Positions 1-9,139 are shown, counted from the stretch's first letter. The stretch is DNA of 64,000 bases from Saccharopolyspora gregorii (GCF_024734405.1 NZ_CP059556.1:4030001-4094000), one strand, 5' to 3'. The notes: generated by a model from the sequence alone, not told the origin. Made by a program: numbers and translations.

Positions 1-310
1 TCTCGCCGCGCCGGCACGCGTCGCAGGACTGGCAGCCGCGGAACCCCTCGCCGACGACGTGGTGCCCGAGGTAGTCGGCGGGAACGTCCGGTCCGACGGC
101 GAGCACGGTGCCGGACCACTCGTGCCCGGGCACCACCGGGTAGCGGACGAACCCGTCGGGTCGCCCGCCGGTGAACAGTTCCCGGTCGGAGCCGCAGATG
201 CCGCTCCAGGCGATGCGGACCAGCGCTTCGCCCGGCCCGGGTTCGACGGGATCGGCGGCGGCGACGCGGAGTTCGCCGGGCCGGTCGATGACGACGGCGC
301 GCGCGGTCAC
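1..310 (-). CDS. zinc-dependent alcohol dehydrogenase (MDR family), 5' part only
   Basis: The gene runs off the left edge; about 103 N-terminal residues remain. The translation begins as a GroES-like domain: SGICGSDREL holds the catalytic-zinc Cys, PGHEWSG the conserved His-Glu pair, and CQSCDACRRGE the start of the structural-zinc Cys cluster. The GTG start at 310 overlaps the TGA of the upstream dehydratase by 4 bases, so the two are probably translationally coupled. The context (acid-sugar dehydratase, SSS symporter, LacI regulator) suggests oxidation of a polyol or sugar acid. The exact substrate cannot be read from the sequence. Confidence 0.85.
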   Translation of the reverse strand, partial: MTARAVVIDRPGELRVAAADPVEPGPGEALVRIAWSGICGSDRELFTGGRPDGFVRYPVVPGHEWSGTVLAVGPDVPADYLGHHVVGEGFRGCQSCDACRRGE

Positions 311-1464
311 CGGCCGCTCCCGGTGCCGCGGAACTGCCAGTCCTGGGCGTAGAGGTCGAAGTGCGCGCTCTCCGGCGGGTGCTCGCGCACGAAGTCCACG
401 TCGAGCTCGACGCCGAGCCCGGGCGCGGTGGGCAGCGCGAAGTACCCGTCCACGACCTCGGGCAGCCCGGGCGCGGCCTGCTGCACGTGCCGGTCGGCGA
501 AGTCGTTGAAGTGCTCCTGGATCTTGAAGTTGGTGGTGGCCGCGGCGAGGTGCAGGTTCGCGGCGGTGAGCACCGGTCCGCCGACGTTGTGCGGGGCCAC
601 GAGCACGTAGTGGGTCTCGGCGGTGGCGGCGAGCTTGCGGGTCTCCTGGATGCCGCCGAGGTGCCCGATGTCGGGCTGGATGATGTCCGCGGCGCGCCGC
701 TCGAACAGCTCGCGGTACTCGATGCGGTCGTGCACGCGTTCCCCGGTGGCGACCGGCACGTCGACCTTCTCGGCCACTGTGGACAGTGCGGCGAAGTTCT
801 CCGGTGGCACGGGCTCCTCGATCCAGCTGGGCGAGTACGGCACGAGTTCCCCGGCGATGCGGACGGCTTCGGCGGGGGTGAACCGGCCGTGCATCTCGAC
901 GAGCAGTTCCACGTCGGGCCCGACGGCGTCGCGGACGGCTTCGACGAGCGACACCGAGCGGCGGCGTTCGTCGGCCTCCAGCTCCCAGCGGCCGGGACCG
1001 AACGGGTCGAACTTGAGCGCGCGGTACCCGCGGTCGACGACTTCCCGCGCCGCGGCGTGGAATTCCTCGGGCGTCCGCTCCACGGTGTACCAGCCGTTGG
1101 CGTAGGCCTTGATCCGGTCCCGCACTTTGCCGCCGAGCAGCCGCCACACCGGCTGGCCGAGCGCTTTGCCGATGATGTCCCAGCAGGCCATCTCGACGCA
1201 GGCGATGCCGGACATGGCGATCTCGCCCGCCCGCCCGTAGTCGCCGTGCTTCATCCGCCACACCAGCGATTCCAGGTCGAACGGGTCGGTGCCGACGAGG
1301 TGGCGCGGTTCGGCTTCGCGCAGGTAGCCGAGCAGCGCCTGGGTGTGCCCGAGCATCCGGGTCTCGCCGACGCCGACGAGCCCGTCGTCGGTGTGCACCC
1401 GCACGTAGGTGAGGTCGCGCCACGGGGTGCCGAGCACGAAGGTGTCCAGGTGGCTGATCTTCAT
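307..1464 (-). CDS. mandelate racemase/muconate lactonizing family acid-sugar dehydratase (galactonate dehydratase-like)
   Basis: The product is 385 aa, the usual length of the enolase superfamily. An N-terminal capping domain (about 1-115) is followed by the beta/alpha barrel: Lys151 in ALKFDPFG, metal-ligand Glu190 in EMHGR, Glu216-217 in IEEPVP, Glu242 in TGERVHD, and the acid/base region APHNVGG around His292. The EMHGR and APHN motifs point to dehydratases of hexonates (D-galactonate or related) rather than muconate cycloisomerases. The ATG at 1464 is chosen because the reading frame upstream of it has no protein character and family members start with MKI. It lies between a small membrane protein and a zinc alcohol dehydrogenase in one catabolic operon. 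Confidence 0.85.
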   Translation of the reverse strand: MKISHLDTFVLGTPWRDLTYVRVHTDDGLVGVGETRMLGHTQALLGYLREAEPRHLVGTDPFDLESLVWRMKHGDYGRAGEIAMSGIACVEMACWDIIGKALGQPVWRLLGGKVRDRIKAYANGWYTVERTPEEFHAAAREVVDRGYRALKFDPFGPGRWELEADERRRSVSLVEAVRDAVGPDVELLVEMHGRFTPAEAVRIAGELVPYSPSWIEEPVPPENFAALSTVAEKVDVPVATGERVHDRIEYRELFERRAADIIQPDIGHLGGIQETRKLAATAETHYVLVAPHNVGGPVLTAANLHLAAATTNFKIQEHFNDFADRHVQQAAPGLPEVVDGYFALPTAPGLGVELDVDFVREHPPESAHFDLYAQDWQFRGTGSGR

Positions 1465-1507
1465 CCGTCGTCTTCTCCGATCCGTTCGCGGCCCGGGAGG
1501 AACCCGC

Positions 1508-1807
1508 TCATTCCGCGGGAGGTTCGTGGCGCAACGGGCGGATCCGCTGCCACAGCAGGAAGAACGCCCCGACGAGCAGCATCGACGCCCCGGTCCACAG
1601 GTTGATGTTGATGCCCTGCGCCTTGGCGATCGCGGCTTCACCGGCGAACAGCCCGGCCCCGCCGATGAGCAGTCCGTAGAAGACGAACAGCCCGCCGATC
1701 ACGCTGCGCACGTCGAACAGCCGGGCCGCGGTGCCGGATCCGCGCTCCAGCTCCGCCACGTCGGCGGCGTGCTCGTCGGGCGTGCCGTGCGGTTCCGGTT
1801 CGGTCAT
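1508..1807 (-). CDS. small membrane protein of a transporter operon, function unknown
   Basis: The product is 99 aa. A charged N-terminus of about 35 residues precedes two hydrophobic helices (about residues 33-52 and 65-85) and a short basic tail. The ATG at 1807 has a strong AGGAGG ribosome site 6 bases upstream. It lies 35 bases downstream of the SSS symporter gene and upstream of the dehydratase. It may be a symporter accessory subunit, but nothing in the sequence proves this. Confidence 0.7.
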   Translation of the reverse strand: MTEPEPHGTPDEHAADVAELERGSGTAARLFDVRSVIGGLFVFYGLLIGGAGLFAGEAAIAKAQGININLWTGASMLLVGAFFLLWQRIRPLRHEPPAE

Positions 1808-1842
1808 GGCGGCCTCCTTTCCGTTGCACATCAGGGGAGAAC

Positions 1843-3501
1843 TCAGAACGAGAACGGCAGGTAGCACAGCGCGGCGAGCACGATCGCGCCCCAGCCGAGC
1901 AGCGCCGGGCGGCGGTACCAGGCGGAGTCGCCGGGCAGCACCTCACCGGCGTCGGCGGCCGCGGCGCGGGAGTAGACCAGGCCGCGCAGCTCGTGGTCCG
2001 GTTTCGGCGCGGTGGCCAGCGCCACCGGCACGCTCACCGCGACGTCCACCGTGAACGCGATCATCGAGGAGATCATGTTGGCGCCCTGGTCGGTGCTGAT
2101 CGGCACCACCCCGGTCTTGTAGGCGACGTAGAAGCTGATCGGCGCCACCGTTCCCGCCAGCAGCCCCCAGAACCCGGCCTTCGCGGTCATCCGCTTCCAG
2201 AACAGCGCCAGGATGAACGTGGCGAACAGCGGCACGTTGAAGAAGCTGAACAGGGTTTGCAGGTAGTTCATGATGTTGCTGAACGAGGCCGCGATGAACG
2301 CGGTGCCCATCCCGGCCAGCACCCCGACCGCGGTGATCACCCGGCCCACCCGCAGGTAGTGCTCGTCGGGCATCCCCGGTTTCAGGTAGGGCCGCCAGAT
2401 GTCGGTGGTGAACACGGTGTTGAAGCTGGAGACGTTCGCGGCCATGCCCGCCATGAACGAGGCCATCAGCCCGGTGACGGCGAGCCCGAGCACCCCGTTC
2501 GGCAGCAGATCCCGCATCAGCAGCGGGATCGCGTCGTTGTAGTCGTAGGCGCCCTGCCCGATCTGCGGGTACACCAGCAGCGCGATGATGCCGGGCAGCA
2601 CCACGATCAGCGGGATGAACATCTTCGGGAACGCCGCGATCAGCGGGGTGCGCCGCGCCGCGGAGAGGTTCCGGGCGGACAGCGAGCGCTGCACCTCCGC
2701 GAAGTTCGTCGTCCAGTACCCGAAGGACACCGCGAACCCGAGCCCGAGGGTGATGGTGAGCCAGTTCGCGCCGAGCGGGTTCTCCTGCCCGAAGCCGGTT
2801 CCGCCCCACGCGGTGAGGAATTCCGGCCCCGGCCCGGCGAAGACGCGGTCGATGAAGCCGTCGACGCCGCCGACGCGGGCGAGCCCGAGCACGGTCAGCG
2901 GCACCAGCGCGGCGACGATCACGAAGAACTGCAGCACTTCGTTGTAGATCGCCGAGGACAGCCCGCCGATGATGATGTAGGCGAGCACGAACACGCCGGC
3001 GAGCCCGATGGACAGCGGCAGCGGCCAGCCCAGCAGGGCGCGCAGCACGATGGCCAGCGCGAACAGGTTTACCCCCGCGATCAGCACCGAGGCGATGGCG
3101 AACAGCGCGGCGCTGAGCAGGTGCGAGGAGCTGCTGAACCGCAGCAGCAGGAACTCGGGGACGCTGCGCACCTTCGAGTTGTAGTAGAACGGCATCATCA
3201 CCAGGCCGAGGAACACCATCGCCGGGATCGCGCCGATCAGGTACCAGTGGATGGTGTAGGCGCCGTACTGCGCGCCGTTGGCGGCCATGCCGAGGATCTC
3301 GGTGGCACCGAGGTTCGCGGACACGAACGCCAGCCCGGTCACCCAGGCCGGCAGCGATCGGCCGGAGAGGAAGAAGTCCAGGCTGTTGCGGACGCTGCGC
3401 CGCGCGGCGAGCGCGATGCCGAGCACCACCGCGAAGTAGACGATCAGGATGAGGTTGTCCATCCAGTTCATGGACAGCCGCAGGCCATCGGCGCTGATCA
3501 T
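1843..3501 (-). CDS. sodium:solute symporter (SSS family)
   Basis: The product is 552 aa with about 13-14 hydrophobic helices. It shows the SSS pattern: an early SGRSLPAWVTGLAF helix junction, GATEILGMAANGAQYG in TM2-TM3, and the YIIIGGLSSAIYNEVLQ segment typical of SglT-type transporters. It probably imports the sugar or sugar acid degraded by the downstream dehydratase and dehydrogenase with sodium. The ATG at 3501 follows a GAGG-rich leader; another Met lies 10 codons later (MNWMDN). It is 52 bases downstream of the LacI regulator gene on the same strand and so may be cotranscribed. Confidence 0.9.
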   Translation of the reverse strand: MISADGLRLSMNWMDNLILIVYFAVVLGIALAARRSVRNSLDFFLSGRSLPAWVTGLAFVSANLGATEILGMAANGAQYGAYTIHWYLIGAIPAMVFLGLVMMPFYYNSKVRSVPEFLLLRFSSSSHLLSAALFAIASVLIAGVNLFALAIVLRALLGWPLPLSIGLAGVFVLAYIIIGGLSSAIYNEVLQFFVIVAALVPLTVLGLARVGGVDGFIDRVFAGPGPEFLTAWGGTGFGQENPLGANWLTITLGLGFAVSFGYWTTNFAEVQRSLSARNLSAARRTPLIAAFPKMFIPLIVVLPGIIALLVYPQIGQGAYDYNDAIPLLMRDLLPNGVLGLAVTGLMASFMAGMAANVSSFNTVFTTDIWRPYLKPGMPDEHYLRVGRVITAVGVLAGMGTAFIAASFSNIMNYLQTLFSFFNVPLFATFILALFWKRMTAKAGFWGLLAGTVAPISFYVAYKTGVVPISTDQGANMISSMIAFTVDVAVSVPVALATAPKPDHELRGLVYSRAAAADAGEVLPGDSAWYRRPALLGWGAIVLAALCYLPFSF

Positions 3502-3553
3502 GGTCCTCGTCCCCTCGTCTTCGTCGTCGAAGTCGATCCGGTGGCCGGGCAGG

Positions 3554-4588
3554 TCACCGCATGGGGCCGGTGCTCTCGCGCACGACGAGTTCGGCGCGCA
3601 CGATCGCCCGGTCCGGTACGTCCTCCCCTTCGACGAGCCGCAGCAGCTGGTCGAAGGTCTTGCGCCCCAGCGCGAGGAAGTCCTGGCGCACGGTGGTCAG
3701 CGGTGGTGAGTAGTAGGCGGCTTCGGGCACGTCGTCGAAGCCCACCACCCGCACGTCGCCGGGCACCGATCGGCCGCCTTCGGACAGCGCGCGCAGCAGG
3801 CCGAGCGCCATCTGGTCGTTGGCGGCGAACACGGCCGAGGCCGTCGGGTGCCGCAGCAGTTCCAGCCCGGCCTCGTAGCCGGAGCGCGGGCTCCAGTCGC
3901 CGCGCAGCACCGGTGGCGCGGTGCCGCCGTGCGCGGCGAGCGCGTCCCGCCACGCCTGTTCGCGGGCTTCGGTCTCGAACCAGCCGCAGGGCCCGGAGAG
4001 GTGCCAGATCTCGTCGTGGCCGAGGGAGAGCAGGTGTTCGGTGGCGCGGCGGCCGCCGTCGCGCTGGTCCACGGCCACGACCGGCACGGGCGCCTGGTCG
4101 GTGTCGGCGACGGCGACGACCGGCACGTCGCCGGGCAGTTCGTCCAGGGAGCGCCCGGTTTCGGCGTGCGGCGCGATGACGACGATCCCGGCGACGCCCT
4201 GCCCGCGCAGCGCGTCGACGGCTTCGCCGACGCGGGCGCGGCCCGGCTCGCGGACGCTGGCCACCGACACCGCGAACCCGGCTTCGCGGGCGGCGTTCTC
4301 GATGCCGAACAGGGTGCTGGCGGGTCCGTGCAGCACCGAGTCGAGCGCCACCACGCCCAGCACCCGGGACCGCCCGGTGGCCAGTCCCCTGGCGTGCGGG
4401 TTGGGCCGGTAGCCGAGGTGTTCCACCGCGTCGAGCACGCGGCGCCGCGTCTCGGCCCGCACCGGACCGGTGCCGTTGACGACGCGGGAGACGGTCATCT
4501 GCGAGACCCCGGCGAGCCGGGCCACGTCGCCCAGGGAGGCCCGCTGGCCGGGCGCACCGACCGCCGGACCACCGGTTTCGCCGCTCAT
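3554..4588 (-). CDS. LacI-family transcriptional regulator
   Basis: The product is 344 aa, the usual length for the family. The N-terminal helix-turn-helix is textbook (SLGDVARLAGVSQMTVSRVV, then the hinge YRPNPHARGLATGRS). A periplasmic-binding-protein-like effector domain follows, with typical VVGFDDVPEA and LTTVRQD motifs near the C-terminus. It is the first gene of the sugar-acid operon and probably represses it until a sugar ligand binds. A perfect 16-base LacI-type palindrome lies 42 bases upstream of its start, consistent with autoregulation. Confidence 0.93.
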   Translation of the reverse strand: MSGETGGPAVGAPGQRASLGDVARLAGVSQMTVSRVVNGTGPVRAETRRRVLDAVEHLGYRPNPHARGLATGRSRVLGVVALDSVLHGPASTLFGIENAAREAGFAVSVASVREPGRARVGEAVDALRGQGVAGIVVIAPHAETGRSLDELPGDVPVVAVADTDQAPVPVVAVDQRDGGRRATEHLLSLGHDEIWHLSGPCGWFETEAREQAWRDALAAHGGTAPPVLRGDWSPRSGYEAGLELLRHPTASAVFAANDQMALGLLRALSEGGRSVPGDVRVVGFDDVPEAAYYSPPLTTVRQDFLALGRKTFDQLLRLVEGEDVPDRAIVRAELVVRESTGPMR

Positions 4589-4629
4589 CGCCCGCACCCG
4601 CTCCTCCGCCAGCCGTGATCGAGCCGCCA

Positions 4630-4645
4630 GTGTTAGCGCTAACAC
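4630..4645. promoter_or_regulatory. LacI-type operator palindrome
   Basis: GTGTTAGCGCTAACAC is a perfect 16-base palindrome with the central CG typical of LacI/GalR operators. It sits between the lacI-type gene (start 4588, minus) and the divergent MocR gene (start 4817/4832, plus), so it can control the sugar-acid operon and possibly affect the divergent promoter. Confidence 0.85.
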
Positions 4646-4789
4646 CGGGGTGGTCAAGGTGCCCGGGGCGGAATTGCTCCGCCCGCCGCGACGACGCTGC
4701 GGTGGATGGCCGCCGCGGCAGGTCCGACCGGATCCGCACCGCTCCGATCCCTCCCCCGGAGTGCCGAACACCACCTGACCTTCCATTTT

Positions 4790-4801
4790 TGTCCTAGGAC
4801 A
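4790..4801. promoter_or_regulatory. candidate MocR operator palindrome
   Basis: TGTCCTAGGACA is a perfect 12-base palindrome in an unusually T-rich setting, 15-30 bases before the MocR start. MocR regulators commonly bind close to their own promoters, so this is a candidate autoregulatory site. That assignment is inferred from position and symmetry only. Confidence 0.5.
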
Positions 4802-4816
4802 TTTACGGTCGATGAC

Positions 4817-6133
4817 ATGTCGGGAGGACCCGTGCGCGGCACCACCGCCGCCGAGATCGCCGACTCGGTCCGCGGGCTGATCGCCACCGGGGCGCTGGTC
4901 GCGGGCAGCGCGCTGCCGCCGATCCGGGAGCTCGCCGCCGAACTGGGCGTCAACCGCAACACCGCGGCGGCGGCCTACGCGCAGCTCGCCGCCGCCGGGA
5001 TCGTGGAGACCCGGCGGCGCGGCGGCACGGTCGTGCGCGGCCTGCCCGCGGTGGACGGCGAAGGCCGCGGTGCCGCGGGGGAACTGGTGAACCTCGCCGA
5101 CGGCAACCCGGACCCCACGTTGCTGCCCGACCTGCGCACCGCGTTCGGAGCCGGCCGCCCGCCGGTGCTGTACGGGAGCGCGCCGGTCGACGAATCCCTC
5201 GCGGCGTGGGCGGAATCGGAACTCGCCCCGGACGTCGGGGACGTCCCGCACGACCTGGTCCTCGCGCACGGCGCGGTGGACGCGGTGGAACGGTTGCTCG
5301 GCGCACACCTCACCCGCGGGGACGCGGTCGCGGTAGAGGACCCGTGCTTCCTGGCCGGCGTCGGCACCATGCGGCTCAACGGGTTCCGCAGCACGCCGGT
5401 TCCGGTGGACGCGGACGGCATGACCCCCGACGGGCTGGCCCGCGCGCTGGACGCGGGCGCGCGGGCGGTGGTGTGCACGCCCCGCGCGCACAACCCGACC
5501 GGCGCCGCGATCACCGCCGGACGCACCGCGGAACTGCGCGCGCTGCTGTCCCGGCGGCCGGAGGTGCTGGTCGTCGAGGACGACCACTTCTCCGCGATCT
5601 CCGCCCGCGCCTACCACCGCATCACGCCGGCGGACGCGCCGCGCTGGGCGCTGGTGCGGTCGGTGTCGAAGTTCCTCGGCCCGGACCTGCGGCTCGCGTT
5701 CGTGCTGTGCGACCCGGGCAGCGCCGCGCGGCTGAGCACCCGGTTGAGCTCCTCGGCGGGCTGGGTGAGCCACGTGCTGCAGCACCTGGTGTCGGCGCTG
5801 TTGCACGACCCGGGGACCGCGCGGCTGCTGCGCCGCGCCCGCGACCGGTACGCGCAGCGGCTGAGCTCGTTGACCGGTGCGCTCGCCGAGCAGGGCGTGG
5901 CGCTGCCCGCCGGGGACGGGCTCAACGCCTGGATCCCGGTGGGGCGGCGGGAAGAACGGCTCGTCCGGGAGCTCGCCGCGCGCGGCTGGGCGGTGCGCGG
6001 CGGCTCCGGGTTCGCGGTCACCGGGCGCGGTGCGGGGGCGCTGCGGGTGACCTCCTCGACGATCACCCCGCGGCGGGCGGCGGAGTTCGCCGCCGACCTC
6101 GGCGCGCTGCTGCGCACGACGAAGGGAAGCTGA
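4817..6133 (+). CDS. MocR-type regulator: GntR winged helix fused to class I aminotransferase domain
   Basis: The product is about 438 aa. Residues about 8-70 form a GntR winged helix (LPPIRELAAELGVNRNTAAAAY). The rest is a fold-type I PLP domain with the NPTG-like motif HNPTGAA, VVEDDHFS, and the PLP lysine in SVSKFLGPDLRLAF. MocR proteins use PLP or its adducts as effectors rather than for transamination. The start is either ATG 4817 or GTG 4832; a GGGAGGA site lies 3 bases before the GTG. The stop overlaps the next ATG by one base (TGATG). It probably controls itself and the two downstream enzyme genes. Confidence 0.85.
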   Translation: MSGGPVRGTTAAEIADSVRGLIATGALVAGSALPPIRELAAELGVNRNTAAAAYAQLAAAGIVETRRRGGTVVRGLPAVDGEGRGAAGELVNLADGNPDPTLLPDLRTAFGAGRPPVLYGSAPVDESLAAWAESELAPDVGDVPHDLVLAHGAVDAVERLLGAHLTRGDAVAVEDPCFLAGVGTMRLNGFRSTPVPVDADGMTPDGLARALDAGARAVVCTPRAHNPTGAAITAGRTAELRALLSRRPEVLVVEDDHFSAISARAYHRITPADAPRWALVRSVSKFLGPDLRLAFVLCDPGSAARLSTRLSSSAGWVSHVLQHLVSALLHDPGTARLLRRARDRYAQRLSSLTGALAEQGVALPAGDGLNAWIPVGRREERLVRELAARGWAVRGGSGFAVTGRGAGALRVTSSTITPRRAAEFAADLGALLRTTKGS

Positions 6134-7332
6134 TGCCCGACAAGCACGATCCGGCCACCGTCTCCGACGCGACGTGGGCCGTGCACGGCGGCAACGCCAC
6201 CGACGCCTCGGGGGCGCTGCGCACCCCGCTGGTGCTGGCCAACTCCTACCTGCTGCCGGAGGACCCGTCGCAGCTGTCCTGGTCGGACCCGAACACCCGG
6301 ATCTACGCCCGCAACGGCAACGTCAACCAGCACGCGCTGGAGGCGAAGCTGGCCGCGATGGACGGCGGCGAGTCGGCGCTGGTGTTCGCCAGCGGGGTCG
6401 CCGCGCTGCACGCCGTGTTCTTCACGCACCTGCGCGCGGGCGACCACGTGGTCGTCTCGGCGGTGACCTACGAGGCGGTGTGGCGGTTGTTCGCGGAGCT
6501 GCTGCCGAGCCGCTACGGCATCGCGGCCACGTTCGTCGACACCACCGACCTGGACGCGGTGCGCGCGGCGGTGCGCCCCACGACCCGGCTCGTGCACGTG
6601 GAGACCATCGCCAACCCGACGACCGCGGTCACCGACATCGCCGCGGTCGCCGAGATCGCGCACGCGGCGGGGGCGCTGCTGAGCGTGGACGGCACGTTCA
6701 CCCCGCCGCCGCTGTACCGGCCGCTCGCCGACGGGGCGGACCTGGTGGTGCACTCGCTGACGAAGTTCATCAACGGGCACGGCGACGCCATGGGCGGCGC
6801 GGTCATCGGTTCCCGCGAACTCGTCGCGCGGATCCGGGCGGACGCGGGTGTCGACGTCGGCGGCGTGCTCGCCCCGTTCAACGCCTGGCTGATCATGCGG
6901 GGGTCGGTGACGTTGCCGCTGCGGCTGCGCCAGCACCTGGCGAACGCGCAGCGCATCGCCGAATTCCTGGACGCCGAACCGCGGATCGCGTTCGTCGCCT
7001 ACCCCGGGCTGCCCGGGCACCCGCAGCACGAACTCGCGGCGCGGCAGTTCGGCGGCCGCGGCTGCGGGGCGGTGCTGGCGTTCGCGCTGGACGGCGATCC
7101 GGCGGTGCAGAACCGGTTCACGGCCGCGCTGCGGGTGATCACCTCGGCGGTGTCGCTGGGGCACGACGAGTCGCTGATCGTGCACGTCGCGGCTGGGGCG
7201 CGCGGCGGCGACGAGCACTACCCCGAGCAGTTCCAGCGCTACGGCCACCTGCGGCTCGCGGTCGGGCTGGAGGACGCCGACGACCTCATCGCCGATCTGC
7301 GCGGCGCGCTCGACGCCGCGCTGCCGGCCTGA
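6133..7332 (+). CDS. Cys/Met-metabolism PLP enzyme (cystathionine gamma-lyase/synthase or C-S lyase type)
   Basis: The product is 399 aa. The family signature is complete: YARNGNVNQHALEAKLAAMDGGESAL near residue 55 in two parts, ETIANPTTAVTD near 155, and the PLP-binding Lys211 in HSLTKFINGHGDAMGG. Members cleave or form C-S bonds in cystathionine, methionine or related amino acids. Substrate cannot be deduced. It starts on the stop of the MocR gene and is followed after 16 bases by a DapA-like aldolase, so the three form one operon. A PLP enzyme under a PLP-sensing regulator fits known MocR logic. Confidence 0.85.
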   Translation: MPDKHDPATVSDATWAVHGGNATDASGALRTPLVLANSYLLPEDPSQLSWSDPNTRIYARNGNVNQHALEAKLAAMDGGESALVFASGVAALHAVFFTHLRAGDHVVVSAVTYEAVWRLFAELLPSRYGIAATFVDTTDLDAVRAAVRPTTRLVHVETIANPTTAVTDIAAVAEIAHAAGALLSVDGTFTPPPLYRPLADGADLVVHSLTKFINGHGDAMGGAVIGSRELVARIRADAGVDVGGVLAPFNAWLIMRGSVTLPLRLRQHLANAQRIAEFLDAEPRIAFVAYPGLPGHPQHELAARQFGGRGCGAVLAFALDGDPAVQNRFTAALRVITSAVSLGHDESLIVHVAAGARGGDEHYPEQFQRYGHLRLAVGLEDADDLIADLRGALDAALPA

Positions 7333-7348
7333 CCTCCGAGGAGGACGC

Positions 7349-8230
7349 ATGTTCACCGGACTCAGCGCGTTCCCGCTGACTCCCGTCACCGACCGGGGCG
7401 TCGACGAGGCCGCGTTCGCGGGGCTCGTGGAACGGCTCGCCACCGCCCCGGTCGATTCGATCACCGCGCTCGGCTCCACCGGCAGCTACCCGTACCTGGA
7501 CCGGGCGGAGCGCGCCCGGGTCGCGCGGCTCGCCGTGCGGCACGCCGGGGACGTCCCGGTGCTCGTCGGCATCGGCGCGCTGCGCACCCGCGAGGTGCTG
7601 GCGCTGGCCGAGGACGCGCAGGAGGCCGGGGCGGCGGGAGTGCTGCTCGCCCCGGTGTCGTACCAGGCGCTAACCGACGAGGAGGTGTTCGGGCTCTACG
7701 CGGAGGTCACCGCGGCGCTGTCGGTCCCGCTGGTGGTGTACGACAACCCGGGGACCACGCACGTCACGTTCACCGACGAGCTGCACGCGCGGATCGCGGC
7801 CCTGCCCGGCGTCGCCTCCGTCAAGATCCCCGGGGTGCCGGCGCCGGCGGACCGCGTCTCCCGGTTGCGCGGCCTGCTGCCGGAGCCGGTGACGATCGGG
7901 GTCGCCGGTGATCCGCTGGCCGCCGCCGGGATCCTCGCCGGGTGCCGGGCCTGGTACTCGGTGCTGGCCGGGACGGTGCCGGAGGCCGCGGCGGCGATCG
8001 CGCGCCCCGCGTTCGCCGGGGATGCCGCCGCGGCGACCGCGGAATCGGACCGGTTGGCGCCGCTGTGGGAGCTGTTCGGCCGGTGCGGCAGCCTGCGCGT
8101 GGTGTCCGCGATCGCCGAGGAGCTCAGGCTCGTCGCGCACCCGAACCTGCCGCGCCCGGTGCGCGGCCTGCAGCCCGCGGAGCGCGCGGAGGTGGCGCGG
8201 CTCGTCACCGAACTCGACCTCCGCCGCTGA
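7349..8230 (+). CDS. DapA/N-acetylneuraminate lyase-family aldolase
   Basis: The product is 293 aa, a class I aldolase of the dihydrodipicolinate synthase family. The Schiff-base lysine is Lys159 in ASVKIPG and the catalytic tyrosine is Tyr131 in VVYDNPG. The N-terminal GSTGSYPYL replaces the GTTGE loop of true DapA, so pyruvate condensation or cleavage with another aldehyde is more likely than lysine biosynthesis. A GAGGAGG ribosome site lies 6 bases upstream. It is the third gene of the MocR operon and the last chromosomal gene before the integrated element. Confidence 0.85.
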   Translation: MFTGLSAFPLTPVTDRGVDEAAFAGLVERLATAPVDSITALGSTGSYPYLDRAERARVARLAVRHAGDVPVLVGIGALRTREVLALAEDAQEAGAAGVLLAPVSYQALTDEEVFGLYAEVTAALSVPLVVYDNPGTTHVTFTDELHARIAALPGVASVKIPGVPAPADRVSRLRGLLPEPVTIGVAGDPLAAAGILAGCRAWYSVLAGTVPEAAAAIARPAFAGDAAAATAESDRLAPLWELFGRCGSLRVVSAIAEELRLVAHPNLPRPVRGLQPAERAEVARLVTELDLRR

Positions 8231-8249
8231 TCCGGCCCGAGCACGTCGA

Positions 8250-8276
8250 GTGAACGGACCGCTCTTTCTCCGTTGG
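8250..8276. repeat. broken copy of the GTGAACGGACCG palindromic repeat
   Basis: GTGAACGGACCG matches the left arm of the palindromes at 19.15-19.41 and 24.98-25.24 kb, but the second arm is missing. Instead, CTCTTTCTCCGTTGGGAG follows. It lies 20 bases after the aldolase stop, so it may be a former bidirectional terminator split by insertion of the element that begins here. Confidence 0.5.
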
Positions 8277-8323
8277 GAGCTTCGGGTGCCCTGACCAGCT
8301 GATTTGTTGTGTTTGGTGGGCCG

Positions 8324-9139
8324 TCAGGCCGCGTGTAGGCCGTCGGAGGTGTCGGGGCTGGTGATGGTGTCTCGGAGGTAGCCGGAGATGGCTGCTTGGG
8401 CGCGTTGGTGGCTGCTGGGCAGCATGTGGGTGTAGATCTCCAGCGTGAACGACAGTTTCTCGTGTCCGAGGTAGGTCGCCAGTTCCCGGATGCTCACCCC
8501 GTTGGCGAGCAGGGTGCTCGCGTAGGTGTGGCGCAGGGCGTGGAGGCCGTCGATCCGGGGCCGCTTGGTGGTCCCGGATTGGCGGAACGCCGGTGCCCAC
8601 ACGTGGTAGTCCCATGCGCTGCTGTGCCAGGCCGTCCCGTTCGGGCGGGTCAGGAACAGGGTGTGCGTGGTGGGTGTCCCGCCCGGAGTGGTCCACGGCA
8701 ACGTGACCGTGTGGGCGGGGAACTCAGCCAGGTACGCCCGCAGCAGGTGCGCCAGTTCCGGCTCGATCGGCACATCACGCAGTTTGCCCCGCTTGGGCAG
8801 GGAGAACACCAGTTGCCCGCGTACCTTGCGGACTTGCCGACGCACATGCACGACCCCGGCCCCATCGTCGATGTCGTCGGGGGAGAGCCCGAAGATCTCC
8901 CCGACCCGCAAGCCCAGCCCCGCCCCCAGTGCCACGGCGACACGTTCCCGGGCAGGAACGGCACACCGTAGTGCCGTGACTCGTTCCGGTTCCCAGGCCA
9001 CGGCCGGGACGGTGGTGTTCTTCGGGCGCCGGATTCCTTTCGCCCGGCACGGGTTGGCGTGAATCCGCTGGTCGGCGATCGCTGCTTCCATCATGCTCGA
9101 CAGCAGGCGGCAAATCTGTTCCGCGTAGTTCTCCGACAC
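8324..9139 (-). pseudogene. tyrosine site-specific integrase, N-terminally truncated
   Basis: The preserved part is about 270 aa. It covers the end of the core-binding domain (SENYAEQICRLLSSMM) and the whole catalytic domain: Arg in GLGLRVGEIFG, HALRHTY, the His in TYLGHEKLS, and the nucleophile Tyr in EIYTHMLP. Family members have about 120-150 more N-terminal residues. Upstream of about 9136 the frame loses integrase character and overlaps the start of a different gene, a small membrane protein read in another frame. A deletion has therefore probably fused the two and removed the integrase start together with element core genes. Confidence 0.8.

Noticed and set aside
4817-6133. Aminotransferase enzyme function for the MocR gene
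   Set aside because: The N-terminal winged helix and position before PLP-related enzymes indicate a regulator; aminotransferase homology belongs to its effector domain.
8249-8323. attL site of the element
   Set aside because: No direct repeat of this stretch was found near 15.6, 18.2 or 19.1 kb and no tRNA end is present, so no att site can be claimed.
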